A DNA stretch of 64,000 bases from Liolophura sinensis (Eukaryota; Mollusca; Polyplacophora; Chitonida; Chitonidae). The DNA lies in contig NC_088302.1 of assembly GCF_032854445.1 (NCBI RefSeq), forward strand, positions 34,753,979 through 34,817,978. The letters are read 5' to 3'. Below, in pieces: positions 13,967-25,011 of this stretch (the first letter of the stretch is position 1; the number at the start of each line of letters is the position of its first letter). The notes below the pieces were generated by a model. It did no database searches and was not told the origin of the DNA. It saw only the letters and a list, made by a program, of their open reading frames with translations. A program made the position numbers and the translations under genes.

Positions 13967-14077
13967 ATTTACTCAGGGCACTCCAGTTTCTCCATCCAGA
14001 AAATTGTTGTATGATTAAAAAATTGACTTTGTGACTGTGTTTGTATCCATGGTTACCATTTTGTGGTGCTGTTTCAG

Positions 14078-15034
14078 TCGGAGCAGGCTGTGGCCAACAT
14101 GGACATCATACTGAGTGGGATCCTGGCCTCAGACCATGAGGATTCCCTCAAGGAGAAGCTTATTAAGAACATAGCTGAGGCGTCCTGCAAGCCCCACACT
14201 CCAAGTGTTGTCAAATCCGTGCTCAAACTTACTGCAGACTGGGTGGCCAATGGGGAAACACCTCTCATCGTGAGATCAGGCTTTACCGTCTATATTTCCT
14301 GGGCCAAAAACAATATTGATGTTCTGGAACAAGTCTGCAACACTGAGTTTGTTTTGTACTTGCTGGGCGCCGAATGTGTCAACTCTGCCAAGGCCGTCAC
14401 GCTGATGCATCAGAGTTTGCAACTTCTAGAATTGACAAACTCTTCTCCAAAGCTCCTCAAAATCATTGAAGCAAAGTCAATAAGCTATGTCAGAGAACAT
14501 GTCGACCTGGAGTCATTGAAGGCTTTTGTTGAATTCCTTAAAGACTACAGGGAATGTATTCCCAAGGGAGACTTTGCTGGGACATTTTGTCAGTCCATAG
14601 TGAACGCCATGAGTATGTTTAGTACTCCTGAAGACCGTAATCTACTCCAGGTTTATATATATGATGTGAACACCATTGCAAACTTTCTGAATCTTTTATG
14701 GGTCACCACGGACTCCAGTGCAGCTTTCATGTCGCTGAAGGCCATATTTAACATCATCTCTTCAACGGAGAAGGGCAATCACCCATCTGTCTGCCTTGGA
14801 GCTGTTGTCCACCATATACCTCGAGATTTGGTGGAAATTGCCATGAAGACCCTTGTAGGAGACCCCCATATCCAGGATGGTCAGATGACAGCAGCATTAA
14901 ACCACACCATCGATTGGCTAAGCTGGCCAACAGCTAGGAACATTGACCTATGGGTGATTGCTTTACTCAAGTGTTTGGCTGCGGCAAAACGTTACTCTAT
15001 CCTGATTGGCGTGACCGAGTCCAAGCTGGAGCAG
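14078..15034 (+). CDS. USP38: USP38 exon 2
   Basis: The acceptor CTGTTTCAG ends at 14077 and the donor GTATGT begins at 15035; the exon ends in phase 0. It carries the likely start ATG at 14099 (AACATGG context) and the first 312 residues of the helical N-terminal region, including DWLSWP and WVIALLKCLAA, which match USP38-type sequences. Confidence 0.93.
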
Positions 15035-18000
15035 GTATGTTAATTCTTAAGAGTCATTCCCATATATATTTATTTCCATCCACTACAAAAAAGTTTTATT
15101 TCTGGACTGTACGGAGGACACTGTGTAGTTTATAAAGAAACCTTGTATATGTATTACGTTGATCTAATTGAAAGTAATTCAAAATAAATCTGAACTGCAC
15201 AGAAGGATATTATACATTTTAGTCATTTTTTTTTTAATAATTTTAGACATTTCATGTATTTTGTGACTTATGTTTCTTCTTGGAATGTAAAATGATAATT
15301 TATGCTTTCTATTAACTTGGAAAGAAGACAGAACCCATTGTATGTATCCAGCTCCTTCGAATTTGCTGATTCCTTTGTCATTGTCTTTTGACAGGTGTTT
15401 GAGAAACTGAGGTACCCAGTTGTGCGTGAAAGCTCTTTGAATGTCCTTTCTCATATGCTGCTCAGCTTCCAACACTCCCCGGATCCCTTCCACAAGGTAC
15501 ATTTACATGCATTGCTACCCTATTGAGCAGAAATGCACTGCAGCTGGCAAACATTGTGGTGTTTATTTGTATGGTAAACTTCACATGTGGTGAAGTAAGA
15601 ATACAGTACAATGTACAAGCCAGATGAAATGGTAACATGTTAAAAGCTTGTCAGTAGTTTGCCTGTAGTGAGCCTGTGGAATGGTAGTGGTCAGATTGTA
15701 GACAGGAAAGTTGTCTGGCCGGTTTCCATATCTGCAGACCATGCCAGTAACTTTACTCCCTCAGCAGAGGAAGGCTAGTAGAATTTGAGCCTGAAGAAAG
15801 TGTGCTCTTAATAAAGTAGGAATATGCCAGCTTTTAAGCCTAGTTAATGCTGTACCTTGTATTTACCACAAAACTTTTATAACATTGTGTTTTTTAGAAA
15901 GCGTATGCCAGGACATCTTGTTCAGAATATTGTCTTCTGAAACAAAAATTGCATATCATCTGTACAGTCCACTATGCGTCTTGTTGTTTGTTCTTGTTTG
16001 TACATGCTTTTATTGACCATTTTTTTTCCTGCAGATTTTGGCTTCAGTACCGGAAGTTGTGTGCTTGTTACGTGCCGAGAAGTCAAAGAGTAGTCTACAG
16101 TGTCTGTCCAAACTGTCTGAGCTTCTTCACTGTCTGATGAATCTACATGCTGGATTTCCAGAGCTCTATGACCCGGTTCTTGATCTCATGAAGGTATGCA
16201 GCATTCCTTACAGTGTTTCAGCCAATATATGTGCAGGCCTCAGAATTGTGACAATCAAGCGGTGGAGCTGTGTTTTAGGAGATTTCAAGCCTAAGGTTGT
16301 ATTAAATGTGAACATTAAGTGTTAAGGAACTACATCATAGACCCTTTTTTTCCCATTTGCAAATTCATGCGTTTAACAAAAAAATCAGTTTATGTAAACA
16401 AATGATGAAATGATATCTTTTACTTAGCAGCAAGTCATAGTATTATAGGCGTCAGTGAAATTTCTGTATGACATTATGTGGATTTTCTACATGTATTTCT
16501 CACACATGTATTATTTCACACTTCACAGGACATTCCTCCACCCAGTAATGAGAGGATCAGAATGCGTCTAGCTCAGAGTAAGTGGTCGGGTCAACAGAAA
16601 GAGGGTACGGTCATCATTCCACACATCCAGCAGAAGTCAGAGACGGGGAGGGTGGGGCTTGTTAACCAGGGGAACACCTGCTACATGAACAGTGTCATCC
16701 AGGCCCTCTATATGTGTGACAGGTAAACTTCAGTGTTTCCAGTGCTCAGGATGCTAATCACAGTGAAACTTTACCCATTAATGCTGTACAGTTTTTCACT
16801 AAACAAAACATAACTATGCATCTGATCGAAACTTTATTACATTATCAATAACTTTCTGTACAAATTGTCTTGTAACATGCTGTTCATGTTGTTTGGTGTA
16901 ATCTACCATTTCAGTTTCATGTTTTCTAGTTTCATGATCATCGTGACAGATACTATGTACTACAACTGTTTCCATTATGTTGCAGTGTATGGCTCATGTA
17001 GCTTTATATTTATATTTAAGATGACAATACATCCCCTGCCAAATAGATGCCTAATCTTAATTCATTTCATAATTTATTTCAAGATGTATCATACTGTATT
17101 AAAAGTAATAGGGTTTTCTTTTTATTAAGAAACTTTTTGAGAAGTTCCTATAATGATAATCAGCTACAGTGTGTACATGTGTATTGTTTCTCTATTTGCC
17201 CTCAGCTTCCGTCGCATAGTCATGCTACATCCTCCGGTCAACAAGGACTGGGTAATTCTCAAGCTCCAGCAGGTCTTCGCCTTCTTATCCCTGTCACAGG
17301 TAAGATATTTCCAGATAGATTTATTTATATATTTGTTTGGGGTTGCATGCAGTTTTGAAAAAAATTTTAATTTATTTTATCTTGACGTTGGGCAGGTTTT
17401 ATGATCGGAAAGAGTAGAATGCCCAGAATAAACCACTTTCACCAGATAGACATCTTCAGTTAATGGGCAGTTCATACCAAATCATCCAACAAACCTGTGA
17501 TATTGTTTCTAGTTTGTTGTGTCTATTCCCATGATTTTTATTCTCCTTTTACATGAAAAAGTCTGAGATATTATCAGATTGCTGATGGCGGGTGGGGGTC
17601 TATTTATTATGCGGCACTTCATATTCAGTTCACATCTGGATTTGTATTCATATATGATGTGCAGTTTCTGTAATTAAGATGACCCTTGCTTTGTTCTTGT
17701 GTCATATGAGGAGATGAATACAAAAATTTGGATATGATAGTTGCTGGACAAAGACAAAACAATATTTGTAAAGCTGTCATGTAGTTCTAGGCAGACTTCA
17801 CTGCTGACTTGCAAACCGGGGAATGTTTGATAACCTCTGCTGATAACATGTACATTTTTTTATTTTGTTACAAAGAATAGCCTTTTGTTAACCACAGAGG
17901 TACAGAGAGTCACTCTAGAATTCCCACCATCTCATTTGGCTATGAATAGCCTATATGCAGTGCACCTTTCACTTTCATATTTCATGTTAGACATTTTATA

Positions 18001-20564
18001 GTTATATGGGTATAGACATTGATATGTGTAAACTGTAAGTCATAGTTTCCATTTACATGAAATTGCTGCACATGTAAACGGATTTGGAATGTGAAAATCC
18101 TTTCTGCCCAAAATAATTTTGTCCTAATAAAAGTAGTTGACTGTGTAACGTGTTGCTCATTCCTTTGTTGTGATCATGATTTCTGGGGAAGCTGGTTACT
18201 TAGCAGCATGTATGTCATATATTACAAGAGAACAATCTATTGTTCAGGACGTGTCCTCCATTCTACCTGTCTTGAGCATGGCTTTGGGTATGTCCAGTAC
18301 CAGGTGAGGAGCGGTCAATTACTTGCCCTGTGTCCTCTACTCAAAAACCTGATTAACCAACATCATATAAATTCTTTAGAATAGCTTAAAACACAGGTGG
18401 AATAAATATGCATGTAAAAATAGGTCCACAATTTCATTATTTTCACAAATACGTCTTCCTTTTGCAGAGGGCTGCATATATTCCCAAAGAGTTCTTGAAT
18501 GCCTCTCGCCCTCCTTGGTTTGTCCTGGGCTATCAACAGGACTGCTCAGAGTTTCTCAAATATTTGCTGGATCAACTTCATGAACAAGAGAAGGCAAAAT
18601 TCCGCAAGTCACTATCCAGCAATGACAGTGCTGATGACAAGGATTCTGGGATAGGCCTTCTGGATTCAACCTCCTCTGTAGGATCAATGACCAGCGACAA
18701 GACGCGTTCAACCAGCAATTCAAGCGGATCCGAGTCACCAAAGATAGAGGAGGTAGCTTCAAAATTAACAGAAGAAAGGGCATCAACATCTACTGTCGTG
18801 GAGAAAATATTTGGAGGGAAACTTATAACAACTTACAAATGTTTGAACTGTAAGCAGACCTCATCGCAGACAGAAACCTTTACAGACATACCCTTGGCAT
18901 TCCCGGACAAGTCTTCAAGAAGGTCACCCAATGGAGGTGGTAAGAACCTGGCAGGTGGAGGAACCAAAACCAAGTCAACTTCTCCCAGATCATCAAATAG
19001 ATTTGATTCGTGGAGTTCCCAAATGAGTGAAGCTAGTAGTGCTGACAGTTCACGTGGAGGTGGCACCATACATCTGAATGCACTCATCAAACACTTCTTG
19101 CAGAAGGAGCGTCTTAGTGAAGAGAACCAGTACCACTGTGAGAACTGTGGGGGGCTACAGGATGGAGAGAGGGTCCTAAGGATAGCTGAAACACCAGAAT
19201 ATCTTTTCTTAGTCTTACTTAGGTTTTCTTTTGACGCCAAACAGCAAGCTCGCTCCAAGATATTCCGTGATGTTAAATACCCGAGGACTTTATTCTTGCC
19301 CGTTGACCGGTCAAAAGTGTCCTCAGGTAATGGGTCAGCTGAGAAGAAAAGCAAGAGTGACAGAGACCCTGATCCACAGCTGTACGGTTTGACAGGAGTC
19401 ATCGTCCACTCTGGCACTTCTTCGGACTGTGGTCACTACTACTGCTATGCCCGCCATGCTCAGCCGGTCAGCCCGGAACAGGCTGACTCTGTGATTCGCT
19501 CCGAAGAGGAAGAGGATGACCTTGACTTCCTTCAGGACAAATGGTTTCTTTTCAACGACAGCCGAGTCTCTACAGCAGACTACAATAACTTTTCCAGTGT
19601 CACTCAGCGCTTCAATAAAGATACTGCCTATGTGCTGGTCTATAAGAAACTGAACATGGGCAGCATCTTGTCCAAAAGACGGTCCCGAGAAGTTCCATCA
19701 CCTTTTGCTCATGACCCAGCTGTCAGGAAGGACCTGCGGGAAATGATCAACAAAGACAACAGCAGCTTCCTGCAGGTCAGTGCGTGTTCTCAGTAGTTGT
19801 GCATTGATCCTCCTGCTATTCATTTCATGGACTGAGGTAAATTTGTTATTGCATTTAGAGCCATCAAACAGTGGCCTTGTCTGGCCATTTTCATCACAGC
19901 ATGCCAGCAATATATTGCTGAAGGTGCATTAAACCATAATCGTTCATAATTCATTCTTTGGATATTCTGGTATAATATTAAGGCTTAAGTGTCAGATGTA
20001 CATGTACATGTAGTCAGATGTAGTCACAGACTAGAATGGTCCTAGCATTTCCATATTGTTATCCTGTTTTTCTTTTTTGATTTGCGAGACACTTTAGTGG
20101 AAGACCATTTCTCTTTTTTTCAAAGATCAGTTGAAAATGATCAGTTTTCCTTAAGTGCATCTTTATTATTCATGGTTAGCTTATTCTCACTTTTGAGCTC
20201 TTCCTTATTAAGCTCTTCCCTACAAGTAGATCTGCAATGTAATTGCAGAACTAAAAGGTACAATTACCTTGACTAAAACCATTGTTAATAGCATCATCTT
20301 CATTTGACATGTTCAAAAGTCATGTTGCTAACAACCTAACCATCAACTTTCAGACTAATATCAGATTTTTTGTTTGTCTTGCACATTCATTAGGAACAAG
20401 AAAGGGAGGCTCAGTCTCAAGCATCCTTGGAGAAGAATACCAAGGAGAACAACAGCATGTCGTGGTTAGGCTGGCCTAAAGATGATGATGATGATCCCAC
20501 ACCCCCAGGCAGTTGTGGGGGAGGGATGGGATTTGGAATGTCCGGCCCGCCAGCAGTCTTTTAA
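14078..20564 (+). CDS. USP38: Ubiquitin carboxyl-terminal hydrolase 38 (USP38-like), seven supported coding exons
   Basis: Join 14078-15034, 15395-15496, 16035-16193, 16529-16722, 17206-17299, 18468-19775 and 20394-20564. From the ATG at 14099 this gives 987 residues, close to the roughly 1040 of vertebrate USP38. It is a cysteine protease that removes ubiquitin from proteins. The N-terminal 400 residues form the helical region typical of USP35/USP38 and contain the family string LSHMLLSFQHSP. The catalytic Cys is residue 450 (GNTCYMNS, codon 16679), followed by QQDCSEFLKYLL. The His is 818 (DCGHYYCYARH) and the Asp is 859 (WFLFNDSR). Two CxxC pairs at 620/623 and 719/722 form the zinc site. 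All introns are GT-AG and no disabling change was seen. USP35 is the alternative; one ancestral gene probably corresponds to both vertebrate paralogues. Confidence 0.95.
15395..15496 (+). CDS. USP38: USP38 exon 3
   Basis: This 34-codon exon lies between the acceptor TTTTGACAG and the donor GTACAT, phase 0 at both ends. It encodes VFEKLRYPVVRE and LSHMLLSFQHSPDPFHK, a highly conserved USP38 segment. Confidence 0.95.
16035..16193 (+). CDS. USP38: USP38 exon 4
   Basis: This 53-codon exon is phase 0 at both ends, with acceptor TTTCCTGCAG and donor GTATGC. It encodes LSELLHCLMNLHAGFPELYD and the end of the helical N-terminal region. Confidence 0.95.
16529..16722 (+). CDS. USP38: USP38 exon 5 (catalytic Cys box)
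   Basis: The acceptor CTTCACAG ends at 16528 and the donor GTAAAC begins at 16723; the exon ends in phase 2. It encodes the start of the USP domain, GLVNQGNTCYMNSVIQAL, with the nucleophile Cys codon at 16679-16681. Confidence 0.97.
17206..17299 (+). CDS. USP38: USP38 exon 6
   Basis: A 94-base exon from acceptor TTGCCCTCAG to donor GTAAGA. One base completes the Ser codon split from exon 5, and the frame then runs FRRIVMLHPP to LQQVFAFLSLSQ, matching the USP fingers/thumb region after the Cys box. Confidence 0.94.
18468..19775 (+). CDS. USP38: USP38 exon 7 (main catalytic exon)
   Basis: This 436-codon exon is phase 0 at both ends, with acceptor CTTTTGCAG and donor GTCAGT. It contains QQDCSEF, a Ser-rich low-complexity insert, the CxxC pairs YKCLNCK and YHCENCGG, the His box SSDCGHYYCYARH and the Asp box WFLFNDSRVS. 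The Ser/Gly-rich inserts (about codons 45-105 and 155-200 of the exon) lie between conserved core blocks, as is common in this subfamily. Confidence 0.97.
20394..20564 (+). CDS. USP38: USP38 last coding exon
   Basis: The acceptor CACATTCATTAG ends at 20393. Fifty-six codons and TAA (20562-20564) encode a charged stretch, a five-Asp run and a Gly-rich tail ending GPPAVF. The frame is phase 0 with exon 7. Confidence 0.92.
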   Translation, partial: EQEREAQSQASLEKNTKENNSMSWLGWPKDDDDDPTPPGSCGGGMGFGMSGPPAVF

Positions 20565-21564
20565 ACTCAGTCCTGGAGAGCTTCATATTTCAGCAGGACG
20601 AGAGTGATATGTACACTGAACTTCAACTTTTAACTTTTCTCACATTCTTCAGTTAAAGAGGTGCTGCATGCATACATGTACTTTTAATAGTTCAGAAAGG
20701 GTTTCACAGACACATTGCTGTCACCTTTTGTTGTCTAAAACCATGATAACATGGTATCACGTGGCTGAAAAAGTGCTGATGAATGATGATCTGTGTGGAT
20801 GTTGTTCAGAACTTTCACTGGCTAAACTATAGCCTTTGTGTCAGGGTTTCTCAGGTTCTAAGTAGGGTGAGGTGTTTTCCTCAAGACTGCGCCTTATTCG
20901 CTGCATGTATAAACCTATCGTAGGTTGTCATTTGAGCAAAATATTCCTTGAAGAAAATCCATGTGTGAAAAAACCTTCTCGGTCAGACAAGTTCAAAAAA
21001 AGTTGAAAGACAACAACATGACAAAAAAACATTTGCCTTATACAAGCTTCTTTTTAATCAACACTTGTACAGTCCATAAAGTTGTACCTCCTTTTGTGAA
21101 CTGTACAGTCTCTAAAAGGTTGTAACTTGAAAACTTGGTCAATTCCAGCAAGTAAATTGTCATTTAGCTGTGGGTGTTTTTTTTCTGGTCAAATAGTGTT
21201 TTATTTGTGTGTTGGCTAAATAAGAAAGAAAAGCTTATATAAAAGCTAAATATTCCAAGTACAGCAGATTCAGTTATATTTTATAACTTACTTGTTTTCA
21301 TTTTTTATTGTTATTTTTTGATAGTTGTGATGTAGTTATGTATACAGTCTGACAGTATGGGGAATATCAGAAAGTGAATGTGGTAAGAAGAAGGCTGTTA
21401 CATTTTGTGTGAAACGTTTTGCTTTTTCTTTGAATTTAGGAAAGCATTAGGAACAGTCCAATGAGTATTTAAAGAAAGAAAGAAGAAAGTCAGAAAATAT
21501 GGTTTTATATGGATTTCACACTTGCATTACTGATACTGTGTAACAGTATATATTAGCAAATAAA
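20565..21564 (+). other. Probable USP38 3' UTR
   Basis: An AT-rich, CpG-poor stretch without coding signal follows the stop codon and runs to a canonical AATAAA. Its extent is inferred from that signal. Confidence 0.5.
21559..21564 (+). terminator. Candidate polyadenylation signal AATAAA
   Basis: AATAAA lies about 1 kb after the USP38 stop. A TG-rich run at about 21638-21652 follows, somewhat far for a downstream element. It is the first clear signal seen in the 3' region. Confidence 0.45.
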
Positions 21565-24182
21565 ATCCATTGTGCCGAAAACAGTCGTCAGTTGGACAAT
21601 TTACTGGTATTAATCCATTGCTTTTCAGGTTAAAATGTTGTGTGTGTGTGTGCTTGTCCCTTGATGCCAACTGTCAAATTATAATTCTTAAATGTATGAT
21701 GTTTTCTGTTTGCCTGTTAAGATAAATAGAAGGACAAGGTGTTCATTTTGTTATAGACGAATTCCAATGTCAGATTCTTGCCTGACAAATTGAGGGTGCA
21801 GTAAATGTATCTGGAGTGAGAACAGTATTCTTGCATTTGTCAAATCCAGGACAGTTCATCAGTGCATTTTAGACCACAGTGGTAACACATACAGGTTGAT
21901 GTCTTCTGAACGTATATATATTTTAAAAATTAACATTCTTACCTAGCTTATCAGTCTCACAACCAGGATGTACCTGTGATGGGTGTAACTGTTGTGTTGT
22001 GCAGATGATTGATTGCTTGTCGCCTGTCTGTACATTGACATGTAGAGGTAGTGGTGGGTTGAGGTACATGAGGTACATGTGTATGAACTGGCTGTTGACA
22101 GCCAGTACTTGAGCCTCAGAGCTGAATGTCAAATGATAATGATAAATAGATTATGGTTACATTTCAGTCTGTGATAACTCAAATGCTCAAAGCAGATAGA
22201 CACTACATTTTATCCTGTCACCTTAGGAAGGTATATATACATATTTTACATCTGACAGGCAGTAGTCGTATAGTATAGTAGTAATATACATACACTTGTA
22301 CTCATATTTTGTATCTGTACAGAATGATATGGGCTGGTTCCTGGTTGATAATGAATTTATGGGTATCTTAGTGTTTATGTCTTTCAGATCTGATGACAGA
22401 TAAGTCACGATTTTTTTTTAAGTCAAAATGTTGATAAGGGACTTAAGGACTGATTTAAATGTAAAATTTCTCAGTTCATGTAGTAAATACTGTATTTGAC
22501 CTGTAACTTTGCCCGTGACTATGTTGCTCATTTTGCGGGATTCTCAGAGATATATTGGTAGTACAAGGGTGTGTCAGGTTTGTTTGGAAGGTAGGCCGGT
22601 ATCCTATAGAAAAGTGTGACTTTTACCACCATTTAATTGCTTCTGATTGCTTCGAAAAACGCCATTGTTCGTGCGAATTTTTAGGTAAAATACAGTAAGT
22701 ACACAGCTTAGAATAAGGAGACTGTAGGGTAGACCGTGTATCTACGATGAGAAAGAGATAGGAATCAGAGTACAGTGGGGTATTAGTGCAGTGTACCAGG
22801 GCATACTCTAGAGGACAGGCTCAGGTGATCTGCCTGAGGGGGGGTGAACTTCATGCCGTGTCTCTAAGGCCTCTCATCAATTAACGGTGATAAGATTTCA
22901 TTAAGGGACATTTAGATTGAAAAAGCCGTGTATATTTACCAAACTGACTCACCAGATTAGAGATAGGCCTGCTGTAACATCTAATTGCATTTCTGTGTGA
23001 TTGGGTCAGGCCAGCCCCACAGTTCACTTGCGCTTGGCTATAACCTTGGGTATAAACCCCACGATCACGCGGTCATCGGGGTAGGGAAGAGGTCAAAATG
23101 TCCCCAAGCCAAAACGCATGATTCTGAATCGAGAAAGTTTTTAATATTCTTGAGAAAACACAGTGCTGGTATGAGCGCGGTATTTACCAGTAAAAACGCC
23201 GCGTTCGTTCTTTATGTAAAAGATCCCATCTTCCAGCTCATGATGTTTTGATACATACAGGTGGTTACGTCCTTTTAATTTATGCATGTATAATACAACT
23301 TGTATGAAGTGCTGTTATAGATGAGTTAAACCAAGCCATTTAAGATTTAATGCTAGTGCTAAATCGTTGCGGAATCCCAATGCTTTTGTATCCTTTTCCA
23401 ATAAAACGATTGAATTCGAAACCAGTTGCGCGTCGTTTGTTTATGGCTTTGTTTGTTGGTTTGTTATTATTTGCCATTACTTTTTTTTGTTTCTAGGGTT
23501 ACTTTCATTTTGTTCCACATTCTTGAAGGTTTAGCTTTGATATGATTCTTTTTGATTTTTGTGGCCCTTTTACATGTATTAGAAATATGCGACCGTAAAC
23601 ACTCCTTTGCAGAAACTATTTTTCCCCGAGCAAAGAAGTTAGAATCCAACTCTTGTGGCATGGTTCAGCTGCTGTTTGGTTGCAATGATTGTTTTCTTTT
23701 TCTTATTACTGTAATTCTTCAACATTTTCACAAGTTTACAGGATGTTCATTCAAGCATATACTGAAAGCATTATTCTGTGTGAACTGATAAACGTATACT
23801 TTGGTGAAACCCTGAAATTGGCCAATCCAACCAATGAAGTTTTGTCTCCAAAATCAAATGTCTCCAAAATCAAATATCTCCAAAAATGTGCATAAATTGC
23901 ATTGGAAGTTGCTGTTTCATATGCGAAAAGGTTGAGGAGTTAGGATAGTATTTCAGTCCAACCACTCTGGTTTTCTCCACCATAGAGCTGAAAGTCTTGA
24001 TATAAGTGAAAACCTATGGAGGTCCGCGTTAAACAAGCAATCAGAAATAGAAATGAACACTGAGAATGAGAATAGATGCATCGGACATTTTGATGCCCCG
24101 TTTCAACTAGAATAAACCAGAAGCGATACAAGAGCCAGATTCAGACTAACCGTTAATACCTAATCCCGTCAAAATGTGCAAA
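21565..24182. other. Intergenic; CpG content changes sharply near 22.6 kb
   Basis: No gene was recognised. Open frames of 60-90 codons lack start context, similarity or splice structure. A small imperfect repeat (CTCCAAAATCAAATG and variants) lies at about 23848-23884. CpG, almost absent before about 22630, becomes frequent after it: 12 in 23041-23220. Confidence 0.5.
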
Positions 24183-24298
24183 AGGTCTTCAGCAACCTGC
24201 GGATGGTTGGGGGTTTCCTCCCACCTTGATCCTAGCCGCCGTTGTATAACTGAAATATTCTTGAGAACGACGTAAAATATCAATCAAATGAATAAAGG
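24183..24298 (+). mobile_element. SINE fragment (main family 3' half)
   Basis: It begins at AGGTCTTCAGCAACC and runs through CCTAGCCGCCGTTGTATAAC and TTCTTGAGAACGACG to an AATGAATAAA tail. An internal deletion removes the CCCGGGCTCTGCC segment. Confidence 0.75.
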
Positions 24299-24819
24299 CT
24301 TTTGTTGACATAATTCTTACAAAAATTTCAAGTAACCCGCCAGTTTTTCGTTCACTTAAGCTGGTATGTCAGTGTATAAACAACTTTACGAGATGTCTCA
24401 TTGCTCAGTTCATTTGGTGTTCAAAGAGGCCAGATGTCCATATCAAAAGCCTCTCGTCACATTTGGATTTTCTGCATTGCACATGCCGACGGCGCATGCA
24501 TGTTTGCAATTTTTCTTTTGTCACAATTATTTTATAAACGATGTCCCAGCAATCATCGCCACGCGTTCTTTTTTTAATACTGAAGGAAAGTATCCTCAAA
24601 AAATTAATCTTAATTTTAACAGAATACGTTCTAGCGTATCAGATAACACACTTTCTGTTAAATTTAACATATTATTTTGAGGGTATCCAGTTTCTCTTTA
24701 GCTTGTCTGTGTACTGTATCTTCGCTCCAATCTGCGTTCTGTCTTGAACACTTAATTTGAAAGTGTTAACGATATATACCAGGACATAAAGTTGACAAAG
24801 CCGCGTCTATATACATTTA

Positions 24820-25011
24820 TTTATTTATTTATTTGTTTGGCTCCCCGGGGGAACCCACGACCATCCGCGGGTTTCTGGCAGACCTTCCCACGTACAGCCG
24901 GAGATGAAGCCAGCAGGAGCTGGACTTGAACTCACAGCGATCGCATTGGTGAGAGGCTCCTGGGTCATTGCCCCGTGATGGTGTGCTAAGCCCTCGGCCA
25001 CGGAGGTCCCA
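24820..25011 (-). mobile_element. SINE (main family) with internal deletion, reverse orientation
   Basis: The tail, the second half of the body and the complete tRNA-like head (GGCCACGGAGG end) are present. The segment containing GATTGGTGTTTTACGCC and the core is missing after the poly-TTTA. A perfect 11-bp target duplication ATATACATTTA lies at 24809-24819 and 25012-25022, so the copy inserted in this form or was deleted afterwards. Confidence 0.85.

Larger units (their letters stand above)
1131..14077 (+). other. Putative USP38 intron 1 (about 12.9 kb)
   Basis: No convincing exon was found in this interval. It holds five copies of the main SINE, two tandem-repeat blocks (34-bp and 31-bp units), short poly-T and poly-A runs, and many copies of TACATGTA. 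Small open frames here lack splice context or recognisable similarity. CpG is extremely rare: there is none from 3001 to 3300. Confidence 0.45.

Noticed and set aside
18833-19417. 194-codon minus-strand open frame
   Set aside because: Antisense shadow of USP38 exon 7.
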